Position numbers and translations under genes: made by a program. Below are positions 50,008 through 59,166 of a DNA stretch of 64,000 nucleotides, piece after piece. Position 1 is the stretch's first letter. The number at the start of each line of letters is the position of its first letter. The stretch spans positions 1-64,000 of the forward strand of contig CAVQCJ010000006.1 of the NCBI GenBank assembly GCA_963711005.1. Reading direction: 5' to 3'. Origin of the DNA: CAVQCJ01 sp963711005 (GTDB lineage: Bacteria; Actinomycetota; Actinomycetes; Prado026). Below the pieces are notes generated by a model that did no database searches, was not told where the DNA came from, and saw nothing but the letters and a program-made list of their open reading frames with translations.

Positions 50008-50997
50008 ATGAATGCGTCGCACCCGCACGACCACGAAGGCGAGCACGCCCCCGACGGCGGGCACGTCCACGACCTGTCGTGCGCGATGGCGCACGGAACG
50101 GTGCCGGCACCGACCGGCGACCGACGGCTGGTGGCCGTCTTCGCGTCGCCGGTGGCTGCCGAGCTGGCGCACGTCGCCGCGCACGTCGGCTACGACGTCG
50201 TGGTGCTGGAGCCGGACGACGACCGCGGTACCGGACCTTACGTGCGTGTCACCGACGCCGCGGCCGCCGCTCTCGACGAGCACACCGACGTGGTGGTCAC
50301 CGACCATGACCGGCCGGAGCTGGGCGCGGTCCTCGCCGAGGTGCTGGCCGGGTCACCGCGCTGGGTCGGCGTCATGGGCAGCCCGCGGCACACCGGCCCG
50401 CACGTCGCCGCCCTTCGCGCGCTCGGCGTGACCGAGGACCGGATCGCGGCGGTGCACCGGCCGATCGGGCTGGACATCGGGTCGCGGTCGCCGGCCGAGA
50501 TCGCCGTGTCCACGCTGGCCGGTCTGCTCGCCGACCGGAACGGCCGCGTCGGCGGTGCCTACGCCTCGCCGGCACCGGCGGAAGGCGCCGAGCCCTACCT
50601 GGTCGGCGACGTGTCGGAGCTGAGACTCGTGCTCACGGCCGACGACTTCGATGCCGCGCTGCGGCTGTACCGGGACCGCCTGGGGATGGCCGAGGTGGCC
50701 GACTACAGCGCGGACACCGGGCGCGCGGTGGTGCTGTCCGCGGGCCGGGCCGTGATCGAGCTCGCCGACCCGCGGCATGCGGCATACGTCGACGAGCTGG
50801 AGGTGGGGCGACGGGTCGCCGGTCGGATGCGGCTCGCGTTCGAGGTCGAGCACGTCCGGGACGTCACCGACGCTCTCGTCGGTGACGGTGCGACGCTGGT
50901 CGCGGCACCGACCGGCACCCCCTGGGACAGCCTCAACGCCCGGCTCGACGTCGTCGACGGCGTCCACGTCACCGTGTTCGGGCCGGCCGCCGGCTGA
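50008..50997 (+). CDS. XdhC-like domain fused to a VOC domain
   Basis: A 329-residue protein in three parts. The first 30 residues are His-rich (H5, H7, H9, H13, H19, H21, H29) with one Cys. Residues about 38-180 are the Rossmann domain of XdhC/CoxI (GVMGSPRHTGPHVAALRALGV, then HRPIGLDIGSRSPAEIAVSTLAGLLA), which in XdhC helps insert sulfurated Mo-cofactor. The catalytic-like N-terminal XdhC half with its Cys is missing. Residues about 205-329 are a VOC domain (LRLVLTADDFDAALRLYRDRLG). This combination is unusual and I cannot assign its function; no xanthine dehydrogenase genes are near. ATG 50008 fits the His-rich start. Confidence 0.82.
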   Translation: MNASHPHDHEGEHAPDGGHVHDLSCAMAHGTVPAPTGDRRLVAVFASPVAAELAHVAAHVGYDVVVLEPDDDRGTGPYVRVTDAAAAALDEHTDVVVTDHDRPELGAVLAEVLAGSPRWVGVMGSPRHTGPHVAALRALGVTEDRIAAVHRPIGLDIGSRSPAEIAVSTLAGLLADRNGRVGGAYASPAPAEGAEPYLVGDVSELRLVLTADDFDAALRLYRDRLGMAEVADYSADTGRAVVLSAGRAVIELADPRHAAYVDELEVGRRVAGRMRLAFEVEHVRDVTDALVGDGATLVAAPTGTPWDSLNARLDVVDGVHVTVFGPAAG

Positions 50998-51018
50998 TCG
51001 TCGCCAACGGGCCGACGG

Positions 51019-51513
51019 TCAGGTCAGGGCGTCCAGGTAGGCCTCGGTCGCGCCGATCTGGACCCGGCGCGCGACCGGTCCGCCGATCCGCGCCGCCCAC
51101 GACGCCGGTCGTGAGAACGAGGTGATCCTGGCGGTGACCGTCCCGTCCGGGGCGAGTCCGACGCTGAAGCACTCCTCGCCGCGCTCCGGGTGCCCGGGCA
51201 GCGTCCCGTAGGCGAAGCCGCGTCGGTCGTCCTCGGCGACGACGTACACCACGCGGCAGGGAGCGGTCAGCCGCAGCGGCCCCCAGCTGAACCCGAGGAC
51301 CACCAGCGCGTCCGCCTGCACGTCGGCGGACGAGGCGCTCACGCGCAGCCCCGAGTCCTCGTGCATCCGCCAGGTCAGCAGCCGGTCGGCGGCCGCCTCG
51401 AAGACGTCGCGGCCGTTCCCCAGGTGACGTCCCATCAGGAGGTGCCGGTAGCCGGCGGGCAGCTCACCGGCGGTGCCACCCACCTCGGGGTACGTGAGCG
51501 GTCGGGCCGACAA
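51019..51513 (-). CDS. DUF1990 family protein
   Basis: A 164-residue protein of the DUF1990 family: LTYPEVGGTAGELPAGYRHLLMGRHLGNG, then FEAAADRLLTWRMHEDSGL and the YVVAEDDRRGFAYGTLPGHPERGEECFSV core, ending AYLDAL. Function unknown; the fold is probably a START-like ligand-binding barrel. No ATG or GTG precedes the conserved start. TTG at 51513 gives the family's usual length; a CTG further upstream would overlap the DUF4191 stop. It is the last gene of the operon that starts with lipB. Confidence 0.75.
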   Translation of the reverse strand: MSARPLTYPEVGGTAGELPAGYRHLLMGRHLGNGRDVFEAAADRLLTWRMHEDSGLRVSASSADVQADALVVLGFSWGPLRLTAPCRVVYVVAEDDRRGFAYGTLPGHPERGEECFSVGLAPDGTVTARITSFSRPASWAARIGGPVARRVQIGATEAYLDALT

Positions 51514-51542
51514 CCGGTGCCGGGTCGCCTCGTCCAGTGGGG

Positions 51543-52238
51543 TCAGCGAGGCGCCTTCGGAACCTTGATGCCCTTGGGCAGCGGGCCCTTGGGGATCGGG
51601 ACGGCGTTCTGGTTCACGGCCAGCGCCTTCAACCGGTGGTCCATCTCGGTCATCTGCGGACCCTTGAGCGTGCGGGGGAGCTTCATGATGGTGCCGCTCA
51701 GCTTGCGGATCGGCACCTGGCCCTCTTCGTTGCCGCCCTGGATCTCGTGGACGGGGATGTCGCCGAGCACCCGCTCGTGCCGGCGGCGCTGGTCGCGCAG
51801 CATGTGCTGCACCCGGCTGGACGGACCCTCGGAGACCAGCACCACTCCGCACTTGCCGACGACCCGCCACACCAGGTCCTGCTGGCGGTTCGCGGCCAGC
51901 GGCTCCTTGTCGACGGTGAACCCCTTGCGCAGCGTCGACAACGACTGCATGGCCGCCCCCGGCGTGCCGTCGATCTGCTGGTAGACCGACCGCTCGACGC
52001 GCCGGCCGAAGACGAAAGCGGTCGCCGCCAGCGCGGCCGGTAGGCCGAGGATCCCCATGAACACCGGGCTCTTGAGCACGAAGCCCAGGGCCAGGAAGGC
52101 GACGAACACCCCGCCGAACACGGCCAGCAGGATCCAGGGCAGCCGCGGGTCGCCCTTGTGCCCCAGCTCGTACGCCTGCCGGAGCTGCTTGACCCAGCGG
52201 AAGCGTTCCTTCTTCGCCTTCGGCGTCTTGTCGGCCAT
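51543..52238 (-). CDS. DUF4191 membrane protein (lipA neighbour)
   Basis: A 231-residue protein with a basic N-terminus (KTPKAKKERFRWVKQLRQAYEL), two hydrophobic segments forming a hairpin (about 33-75: LPWILLAVFGGVFVAFLALGFVL and GILGLPAALAATAFVFG) and a cytoplasmic C-terminal domain. DUF4191 proteins lie just downstream of lipA in many actinomycetes (Rv2219 in mycobacteria); their function is unknown. The ATG is at 52238. The acyltransferase gene ends 10 bp upstream, and DUF1990 begins after it, so all belong to one operon with lipA and lipB. Confidence 0.9.
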   Translation of the reverse strand: MADKTPKAKKERFRWVKQLRQAYELGHKGDPRLPWILLAVFGGVFVAFLALGFVLKSPVFMGILGLPAALAATAFVFGRRVERSVYQQIDGTPGAAMQSLSTLRKGFTVDKEPLAANRQQDLVWRVVGKCGVVLVSEGPSSRVQHMLRDQRRRHERVLGDIPVHEIQGGNEEGQVPIRKLSGTIMKLPRTLKGPQMTEMDHRLKALAVNQNAVPIPKGPLPKGIKVPKAPR

Positions 52239-52248
52239 GCGGGCCAGC

Positions 52249-53019
52249 CTAGGTGGTCTCGCGGGCCTCGTCCGCAGCCGCCTTCTTCCGGCGGGCGTTG
52301 ACCATGGCCTGGCCCTCCTCGGCCGTGACCGCCGTGCCGCCGAGCCGGGCCGGCAGCCACCAGGCGTCGTCCGGGCCCGAGGGCTGGTCCGGGTACGACT
52401 CCTGGGCTTTGTGCAGCATCGCCGTCATCTGCTCGCGCAGCCGCCGGGTGCCTCCGGCGATCCCGTCCTCGGCGGTGAGCACCAGCGGCTCGCCCACCAG
52501 CACCGTGATCGGCAGTGGCCGCTGGGTGATCTTCTTGCGGTGGCCGTAGGTCAGGACCCGCTGCGAACCCCAGATGACCGTCGGCAGGATCGGCACCCCG
52601 GCCTCGACGGCCATCCGTACCGTGCCCTGCTTGAACGGCAGCAGCTCCAGGGAAGGGCTCATCGTCGCCTCGGGGAACACCCCGACGATCTCGCCGTCGC
52701 GCAGCGCCCGCACCGCCGAGACCAGCGACGCGGCGCCCGCCTCGCGGTCCACCGGGATGTGCTTCATGCCGCGCATGAGCGGCCCGGCGACCGGGTGCCG
52801 GAAGATCTCGTCCTTGGCCATGAACCGGACCAGCCGCTTGGCCGGCACAGCAGCCGAGCCGGCGAAGGTGAAGTCGAGGAAGCCCGTGTGGTTGATCGCC
52901 ATCACGGCGCCGCCGGTCCGCGGCACGTGCTCGGTGCCTCGGTAGGTGAACTTCAGGCCGTAGGCCGCGAACACGGCCCTGGCGGCCGCGATCACCGGCG
53001 GGTAGACGAGCTCGGCCAC
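52249..53019 (-). CDS. 1-acylglycerol-3-phosphate acyltransferase-like (PlsC family)
   Basis: A 256-residue membrane-associated acyltransferase. Block I, NHTGFLD, supplies the catalytic His and Asp (HX4D); block II-like FMAKDEIF follows, and block III is FPEATMS, a variant of FPEGTRS in which the glycine is alanine and the arginine is missing. PlsC-like enzymes put a second acyl chain on lysophosphatidate; related members acylate other lipids such as mannosides. GTG at 53019 lies 6 bp after the lipA stop. In other actinomycetes DUF4191 usually follows lipA directly, so this gene is an insertion in that conserved pair. Confidence 0.88.
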   Translation of the reverse strand: MAELVYPPVIAAARAVFAAYGLKFTYRGTEHVPRTGGAVMAINHTGFLDFTFAGSAAVPAKRLVRFMAKDEIFRHPVAGPLMRGMKHIPVDREAGAASLVSAVRALRDGEIVGVFPEATMSPSLELLPFKQGTVRMAVEAGVPILPTVIWGSQRVLTYGHRKKITQRPLPITVLVGEPLVLTAEDGIAGGTRRLREQMTAMLHKAQESYPDQPSGPDDAWWLPARLGGTAVTAEEGQAMVNARRKKAAADEARETT

Positions 53020-53025
53020 GGGCGC

Positions 53026-53976
53026 TCAGGCCCCGGCCGCGCGCAGGTCGGCGCCGGAACGCGCCTCGACGGCCGCACGGTAGAGCCGGCCCGCGCGGTA
53101 CGACGAACGGACCAGCGGCCCGCTGAGCACGCCCGCGAAGCCCATCCCGCGCGCCTGCTGCTCGAACTCCGCGAACTCGGCCGGCGTCACCCACCGCTCG
53201 ACCGGGTGGTGCCGCGGGCTGGGGCGAAGGTACTGGGTGATCGTGACCAGGTCGCAGCCCGCCGCGCGCAGGTCGGCCAGCGATGCGACGACCTCGTCGG
53301 GCGTCTCGCCCATTCCGAGGATGAGGTTGGACTTGGTGACCATGCCGGCGTCGCGGGCCGCGCTGATGACGTCGAGCGAGCGGTCGTACCGGAAAGCCGG
53401 GCGGATGCGCTTGAAGATCCGCGGCACCGTCTCGAGGTTGTGCGCGAACACCTCCGGGGCCGCGTCGAAGACCTGTGCGAGCAGCTCGGGACGGCCGGAG
53501 AAGTCGGGCGTGAGCAGCTCGACGCCGGTGCCGGGGTTGGCCGCGTGGATCGCGCGGACCGTCTCCGCGTACAGCCAGGCGCCCTCGTCCTCGAGGTCGT
53601 CCCTGGTGACGCCGGTGACCGTGGCGTACCGCAGGCCCATCGTCCGGACCGACTCGGCGACGCGACGCGGCTCGTCGCGGTCCAGCGGCGCGGGCCGGCC
53701 GGTGTCGATCTGGCAGAAGTCGCATCGGCGCGTGCACTGGTCGCCGCCGATGAGGAAGGTGGCCTCGCGGTCCTCCCAGCACTCGTAGATGTTCGGGCAG
53801 CCGGCCTCCTCGCACACCGTGTGCAGGCCTTCGTCGCGGACCAGCTGCTTCAGCGCCGTGTACTGCGGCCCGGTGCGCAGCCGCGTCTTGATCCAGGGTG
53901 GCTTGCGCTCGATGGGGACGGCGGCGTTGCGCACTTCCAGACGCAGCATGCGCCGGCCGTCCGGGGCGACACTCAC
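53026..53976 (-). CDS. lipA: Lipoyl synthase
   Basis: A 316-residue radical-SAM enzyme that inserts two sulfurs into the octanoyl chain on lipoyl domains. The auxiliary cluster ligands are C55, C60 and C66 (CEEAGCPNIYEC); the radical-SAM cluster ligands are C81, C85 and C88 (CTRRCDFC). The C-terminal RSSY motif, whose Ser is the third-type ligand of the auxiliary cluster, is present (VRSSYRAG). The start at 53976 overlaps the lipB stop by four bases, so the two are coupled; a later ATG at MLRLEV is possible. Its substrate here is likely the E2 encoded by sucB in this window. Confidence 0.96.
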   Translation of the reverse strand: MSVAPDGRRMLRLEVRNAAVPIERKPPWIKTRLRTGPQYTALKQLVRDEGLHTVCEEAGCPNIYECWEDREATFLIGGDQCTRRCDFCQIDTGRPAPLDRDEPRRVAESVRTMGLRYATVTGVTRDDLEDEGAWLYAETVRAIHAANPGTGVELLTPDFSGRPELLAQVFDAAPEVFAHNLETVPRIFKRIRPAFRYDRSLDVISAARDAGMVTKSNLILGMGETPDEVVASLADLRAAGCDLVTITQYLRPSPRHHPVERWVTPAEFAEFEQQARGMGFAGVLSGPLVRSSYRAGRLYRAAVEARSGADLRAAGA

Positions 53977-54632
53977 ACGGCAACCTTACGCCCGGACAGC
54001 AGCGAGCCGAGCCGGCTCTCGACCGGGCCGAGGGCATCGGCGACCGACACCGGGCGACCCAGCTCGGCGGTCAACGACGTCGCGGTGGCGTCCTCGATAC
54101 CGCACGGGACGATGCGGGCGAACGCGCCCAGGTCGCAGTCACAGTTGAGCGCGAAGCCGTGCATCGTCACGCCGCGGGCCACCCGGACGCCGATGGCCGC
54201 GACCTTGCGGTCCGGCCCGCGCCCGTCGGCCGGCACCCAGACCCCGCTGCGCCCCGCCACCCGTACGGTCGGCAGTCCAAGCTCGGCGCAGACGTCGACG
54301 AGCAGGTCCTCGAGCTCGCGCACGTACGCGACGACGTCGACCGGCTCCGGCAGCCGCAGGATCGGGTAGCCGACGAGCTGGCCGGGGCCGTGCCAGGTGA
54401 TGCGCCCGCCCCGGTCCACGTCGACGACGGGGGAGCCGTCCACCGGCCGCTCCCAGGACGCCGTCCGCCGGCCGGCGGTGTAGACCGGCTCGTGCTCGAG
54501 CAGCAGGACCGTCCCGCGGGCGTCGGCGTCGGCGACGACCAGGTCGTGCCGTCGGCGCTGCTCGGCCCAGCCGACCTCGTAGGGAACGAAGTCGGGGGCC
54601 AGACCCAGCCGGACCGTCTCGATCGGGTGCAC
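53973..54632 (-). CDS. lipB: Octanoyltransferase
   Basis: A 219-residue enzyme that moves octanoate from acyl carrier protein to a lipoyl-domain Lys. The family motif is seen in GRITWHGPGQLVGYPI, the catalytic Lys is K143 in DRKVAAIGVR, and the catalytic Cys is C177 in IVPCGI. Length is normal. The start at 54632 directly precedes the family's first strand. lipA overlaps its stop. The MMPL transporter is divergent, 102 bp away. Confidence 0.95.
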   Translation of the reverse strand: MHPIETVRLGLAPDFVPYEVGWAEQRRRHDLVVADADARGTVLLLEHEPVYTAGRRTASWERPVDGSPVVDVDRGGRITWHGPGQLVGYPILRLPEPVDVVAYVRELEDLLVDVCAELGLPTVRVAGRSGVWVPADGRGPDRKVAAIGVRVARGVTMHGFALNCDCDLGAFARIVPCGIEDATATSLTAELGRPVSVADALGPVESRLGSLLSGRKVAV

Positions 54633-54734
54633 CCCCTGAGCCTAGGCGAGGGACCGCGAGACCGGAGAGGACGGTCTCGCGCACCGGCCCTAGGGTGGGT
54701 TCGACCCGCTTCCGTACCGAGGAGCCCGCCGCCC

Positions 54735-57230
54735 GTGTCCGCCCCCCAGCCGCCGCCGGACCCGCACGCCCCGTCCGCCGACCAGCCCGCCGACCAGGCG
54801 CCTGGCCCCGCCGCACCGGGCCAGGGGGTCTTCATCCGCATCCTCAAGCGGCCGCTGACCTGGGCCGTCCTGGTGCTCGTCGCCTGGTGGGTGGTCGGGG
54901 CGCTCGCCGGGCCGCTGGCCGGCAAGCTGCAGGAGGTGCAGAAGAACGACAACGCGTCGTTCCTGCCCGCGAGCGCGGAGTCCACCGAGGTCAGCACCCT
55001 CCAGCAGAAGTTCGCCCAGAACGAGTCGTTCCCGCTCTTCGTGCTGTTCGTCCGTGACGCCGGCCTGACCGCCGCCGACCAGCAGTTCGTGACGACGTAC
55101 ACGCAGTCCATCGCGTCCTGGCCGCTGGTGGACGAGGACGGCAAGAAGCACTCGGGCGGCAAGACGGTCGGCGACTACCTCGAGCCCGGCACCGCTCCGG
55201 TCGCGGTGCCGTCTCAGGACGGCAAGGCCGTCCTCGTCAACATGTCGGTCAGCGCCGACTCGATCAGCAAGGCGCTGCCGGACAGCACGTCCCCCATCGT
55301 CGCGATCGTCGAGACGCTGCGGTTCCACGACAAGTCGGCACCGGCGGGGCTCAGGTCGTACGTCACCGGCATCGGCGGCATCTTCGCCGACGAGTTCAAG
55401 GTGTTCGGCTCGCTGGACACGACGCTCCTGGGGATCACCGGCGTCGTGGTCGCGGTCATCCTGATCCTGGTCTACCGCAGCCCGGTGCTCTGGTTCGTCC
55501 CGCTCATGTCCGCGCTGCTGGCGCTCAGCGCCGCCAGCGGAGTCGTCTACGTGCTGGCCAAGAACGACATCCTCACGCTCAACGGCCAGAGCCAGGGGAT
55601 CCTCACGGTGCTGGTCTTCGGCGCCGCGACCGACTACGCGTTGCTCCTCGTCGCCCGATATCGGGAGGAGCTGCACTTCCAGGAGAACCACTTCGACGCC
55701 ATGAAGCGCGCCTGGCGCGGGGTCTTCGAGCCACTGACGGCGTCGGCGACCACGGTCATCATCGGCCTGCTCTGCCTGCTCTTCTCGGAGCTCAACTCGA
55801 ACAAGTCCACGGGACCCGTCGCGGCGATCGGCATCGCGTGCGCGCTCGTCACCACGCTGACCGTGCTGCCCGCCCTGCTGGTCATCCCCGCCGTCGCCTT
55901 CTACGTCGAGGTCGTCTTCCTCACGTTCCTGCTGTCGGCGTTCGTGCTGCACGCGCCGGCCGTCGTCGGCCTGGTCGCGATCGTCCTGCTTCCGTTGATG
56001 ATCTTCTCCGGGGTCGCGCGGAGGCTGGGGCGCGGTCCGTCCTGGATGCCATGGCTGGCCTGGCCCAAGGCGCGCTGGGTGTTCTGGCCGAAGGTCCCGC
56101 GCTTCGGCGCGGAGGACGAGAAGCTGTCCGGGATCTGGGCACGGATCTCGGCGTTCATCGGGCGCCGGGCGCGCTGGTCGTGGATCGCGACCTCGGTGCT
56201 GCTGCTGGTCGCGGCGTTCTTCGTGACGACGCTCAAGGCCGACGGGCTGAGCATCGCCGACTCGTTCACCAGCACGCAAGAGTCGGTCACCGGTCAGAGC
56301 GTGCTCGCCGAGCACTTCCCGGCCGGCTCGGGCAACCCGGCCGTCATCATCGCCAACGCCGACCAGGCCGCCGCGGTCGTCGCAGCCGCGCAGAAGGTGC
56401 CGGGGATCGCCGAGGTCGTCCCGTACGTCGGTACCGACTCTCAGGTCACCAACCCGCAGCCGAAGGTGGTCGACGGGCTGGTCATGCTCGACGCGACGCT
56501 GAAGTACCCGTCCGACTCGCCGCAGGCCCAGCAGGCGGTGCAGGACCTGCGGACGGCCGTGCACGCGGTGCCCGGTGCGGACGCGAAGGTCGGCGGGTTC
56601 ACCGCGATCAACTTCGACACCCAGCAGTCCTCGCAGCGCGACCGACAGGTGATCATCCCGATCACCCTGTTCGTCATCCTGCTGATCCTGATGCTGCTGC
56701 TGCGGTCGATCGTGGGGCCGGTGCTGCTGATCCTGACCGTGCTGCTGTCGTTCGGGGCGACGATGGGTGTCTGCGCGCTCGTGTTCAACCACGTCTTCCA
56801 CTTCGCCGGCGCGGACTCCTCGTTCCCGTTGTTCGCGTTCGTGTTCCTGGTGGCGTTCGGGGTCGACTACAACATCTTCCTGATGACCCGCGTCCGCGAG
56901 GAGTGCATGGCGATCGGGACCCGCCGCGGCATCCTCAAGGGGCTGACGGTCACCGGCGGCGTCATCACGTCGGCGGGGATCGTGCTCGCGGCGACGTTCT
57001 CGGTGCTCGGCTCGCTGCCGCTGGTGTTCCTGGCCGAGCTCGGCTTCGCGGTCGCGTTCGGGGTGCTGCTCGACACCCTCCTGGTGCGGACGTTCCTGGT
57101 CCCGGCCCTCATGTACGACGTGGGCCGGCCGATCTGGTGGCCGAGCCGGCTGGCCAGGGTCGCCGAGCCGCCGGTCAGCGCCGGCGACGACGGCGGCGCC
57201 GTCGAAGACGTCCGGCAGCCGGTCGGTTGA
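54735..57230 (+). CDS. MMPL/RND-family lipid transporter
   Basis: An 831-residue RND-type transporter with 12 membrane segments in two halves of six. The first half has a hydrophobic helix at about 38-60, a large outer loop, then SSD-like helices with the proton-relay Asp-Tyr in GAATDYALLLVARYREE; the second half has VAFGVDYNIFLMTRVREE. These DY pairs are diagnostic for MmpL proteins, which export lipids or lipid-like molecules across the membrane. The N-terminus is Pro-rich. GTG 54735 has GAGGAGC 12 bases before. The cargo is unknown; the next gene overlaps or abuts its stop. Confidence 0.92.
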   Translation: MSAPQPPPDPHAPSADQPADQAPGPAAPGQGVFIRILKRPLTWAVLVLVAWWVVGALAGPLAGKLQEVQKNDNASFLPASAESTEVSTLQQKFAQNESFPLFVLFVRDAGLTAADQQFVTTYTQSIASWPLVDEDGKKHSGGKTVGDYLEPGTAPVAVPSQDGKAVLVNMSVSADSISKALPDSTSPIVAIVETLRFHDKSAPAGLRSYVTGIGGIFADEFKVFGSLDTTLLGITGVVVAVILILVYRSPVLWFVPLMSALLALSAASGVVYVLAKNDILTLNGQSQGILTVLVFGAATDYALLLVARYREELHFQENHFDAMKRAWRGVFEPLTASATTVIIGLLCLLFSELNSNKSTGPVAAIGIACALVTTLTVLPALLVIPAVAFYVEVVFLTFLLSAFVLHAPAVVGLVAIVLLPLMIFSGVARRLGRGPSWMPWLAWPKARWVFWPKVPRFGAEDEKLSGIWARISAFIGRRARWSWIATSVLLLVAAFFVTTLKADGLSIADSFTSTQESVTGQSVLAEHFPAGSGNPAVIIANADQAAAVVAAAQKVPGIAEVVPYVGTDSQVTNPQPKVVDGLVMLDATLKYPSDSPQAQQAVQDLRTAVHAVPGADAKVGGFTAINFDTQQSSQRDRQVIIPITLFVILLILMLLLRSIVGPVLLILTVLLSFGATMGVCALVFNHVFHFAGADSSFPLFAFVFLVAFGVDYNIFLMTRVREECMAIGTRRGILKGLTVTGGVITSAGIVLAATFSVLGSLPLVFLAELGFAVAFGVLLDTLLVRTFLVPALMYDVGRPIWWPSRLARVAEPPVSAGDDGGAVEDVRQPVG

Positions 57231-57232
57231 CG

Positions 57233-58303
57233 GTGCCGTCCACCGAGGGGTCGGGCAGTCCGGTGCGGGCCGCGGTCGTCGGGTACGGGCTCGCCGGTCG
57301 GGTGTTCCACGCGTCGCTGGTCGCCGCGGCCGACGGCATGGAGCTGGTCGCGGTCGTGACGGCCAACGCCGAGCGCCAGTCCCAGGTGCGGGCCGACCAC
57401 CCGCGCGCGGCGGTGCTGGGGTCGGCCGACGAGCTGTTCGCGGTCGCAGACACGTTCGACCTCCTCGTCGTCGCCACCCCCAACGACGCGCACGCACCGC
57501 TGGCCCTCGCGGCGATCGCCCTGCGCAAGGCCGTGGTCGTGGACAAGCCGATGGCGCTGACATCCGCGGAGGCGGCCGGGGTGGTCGACGCCGCCCGGGC
57601 CGCCGGGACCGTGCTCACCGTCTTCCAGAACCGGCGCTGGGACACCGACCAGCTGACGCTCCGCCGGCTCGTCGCGGACGGGTCGCTGGGCACCGTTCTG
57701 CGGTACGAGTCGCGGTTCGAGCGGTGGCGACCGCAGCCGCGGCCCGGCTCCTGGCGAGAGGCGCTGCCCGCCGAGCGGGGGGGCGGGCTGCTGCTCGACC
57801 TCGGCAGCCACCTGGTCGACCAGGCTCTGCACCTGTTCGGCCCGGCCGCACGGGTGTACGCGGAGGTCGACGCCCGGCGCGGCGAAGCCGACGACGACGC
57901 GTTCGTGGCGATCGAGCACGTCGGTGGCGTCCGCTCGCACCTGTGGGCCGGCGCGCTCGCTGGGGTTCCCGGTCCGCGGCTGCGTGTGCTCGGCAGCGCG
58001 GGCGCCTACGTCGTCGGGCCGCTGGACCGCCAGGAGGACGTCCTGCGCGAGACAGGCCGGCTGCCGGCCGGAGGTCTTCCGGTCGGTCCGGACGACTGGG
58101 GTCGGCTAGGGCGGGGCGACGAGTCCGTCCCGGTTCCGTCCGAACCGGGTCGGTGGGACCTGTACTACCCGGCGGTGGCGGCCGCCGTGCGCGGCGAGGG
58201 CGCCGTGCCGGTCGATGCAGCCGACGCCGTCCGCACGCTGGTCGTCCTGGAGGCGGCGCGGGCGTCGGCCCGGACGCGCTCGGTCGTGGAGCTCGCCGGC
58301 TGA
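57233..58303 (+). CDS. Gfo/Idh/MocA-family oxidoreductase
   Basis: A 356-residue NAD(P)-dependent oxidoreductase with a Rossmann N-terminus (AAVVGYGLAGRVFHASLV) and the second-domain features VVDKPMALTSAEA, with the catalytic Lys in DKP, and DLGSHLVDQALHLFG with His/Asp for catalysis. Members reduce or oxidise sugars, inositols and their derivatives. It follows the MMPL gene immediately: TTG 57227 would overlap its stop, GTG 57233 lies two bases after it. The two genes are therefore one operon, but their functional link is unclear. It converges on the S51 peptidase gene. Confidence 0.88.
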   Translation: MPSTEGSGSPVRAAVVGYGLAGRVFHASLVAAADGMELVAVVTANAERQSQVRADHPRAAVLGSADELFAVADTFDLLVVATPNDAHAPLALAAIALRKAVVVDKPMALTSAEAAGVVDAARAAGTVLTVFQNRRWDTDQLTLRRLVADGSLGTVLRYESRFERWRPQPRPGSWREALPAERGGGLLLDLGSHLVDQALHLFGPAARVYAEVDARRGEADDDAFVAIEHVGGVRSHLWAGALAGVPGPRLRVLGSAGAYVVGPLDRQEDVLRETGRLPAGGLPVGPDDWGRLGRGDESVPVPSEPGRWDLYYPAVAAAVRGEGAVPVDAADAVRTLVVLEAARASARTRSVVELAG

Positions 58304-58344
58304 CGCCGGTTCAGCGCAGCGACGTCGCTGCTCTCCTCGTCGTG

Positions 58345-59103
58345 TCAGCCGATCCGACCAGGCGCGAGCCGCGTCTCGACGACACCGTCGGCGGTGCTCT
58401 CGACGAAGTAGGCGGCCGGACCCTGCGGGTCGGCGGCCGCGAAGTCGTCCGGTCCCAGCATGTCGTCGGTGAGCACGGCCACGGCCTCCGTGCCCTCGTA
58501 CAGGACGCCGACGTGGTCGTCGGTGGCGTACGAGCGCGGCAGCACGCCGTCGCCGACCAGCTGGTGCAGCAACGGCCGTCGCTGCTCTTCGCTGTCGTAG
58601 TGCACGCCGTTCCCGTACGGCAGCAGGGCGAGGCCGTTCGTCACCGGCCGCAGCGTCGGGCCGAACGAGTCGGTGGGCCCGCCGACGTGCCAGCAGATCG
58701 ACCCGGCGCTGACCCCCGTCAGCACCACCCCGGCCTCCCACGCCTCGCGCATGACGTCGTCGAGCCCGTGCGCGCGCCAGACCGCGAGCAGGTTGGCGAC
58801 CGAGCCGCCTCCGACCCAGATCACGTCCTGGTCGAGCAGCAGCTCGCGCGGGTCGGCGTTCGGCATCGTGAACAGCTCGAGATGGCTGACGTCGACCGAC
58901 CAGCCGCGGAACGCGCCGTACAGCCGGGTCAACCACGCTCGGTCGTCGCCCGCCGCCGTGTTGACGAGCACGAGCCTCGGACGCTCCTGGCCGGTGAGCT
59001 GCAGCGCCGCGCGGACCAGCCCGGCCGGCTCGATGACACCCCAGCGGTCCGTCGGCCGGAAGCCGCCGCTGGTCGCGAGGATCGTGGGGACGGAACGGGT
59101 CAT
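58345..59103 (-). CDS. S51-family peptidase (PepE/cyanophycinase-like)
   Basis: A 252-residue serine peptidase of the dipeptidase E/cyanophycinase family. The nucleophile is S132 in LTGVSAGSICW, the elbow typical of the class-I-glutamine-amidotransferase-like fold; VIWVGGGSVANLLAVWRAHGLDD precedes it and supplies the acidic and backbone contacts. Dipeptidase E cleaves Asp-X dipeptides; cyanophycinases are longer. ATG 59103 precedes the first strand TILATSGGF. It is divergent from the pseudokinase gene with an 18-bp tandem duplication between them. Confidence 0.87.
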   Translation of the reverse strand: MTRSVPTILATSGGFRPTDRWGVIEPAGLVRAALQLTGQERPRLVLVNTAAGDDRAWLTRLYGAFRGWSVDVSHLELFTMPNADPRELLLDQDVIWVGGGSVANLLAVWRAHGLDDVMREAWEAGVVLTGVSAGSICWHVGGPTDSFGPTLRPVTNGLALLPYGNGVHYDSEEQRRPLLHQLVGDGVLPRSYATDDHVGVLYEGTEAVAVLTDDMLGPDDFAAADPQGPAAYFVESTADGVVETRLAPGRIG

Positions 59104-59166
59104 GCCGACGGAACCTACCGTCCGCACCCTCGCGCCGGGCACCGCGCCGCAACCACTGTGGACAGC

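Noticed and set aside
46549..50307. Single minus-strand frame of about 1250 codons spanning both glycosyltransferases
   Set aside because: Only its last 684 codons encode a recognisable protein; the upstream part is out of frame with the GT2-GtrA gene, which has its own start and an ATGA junction.
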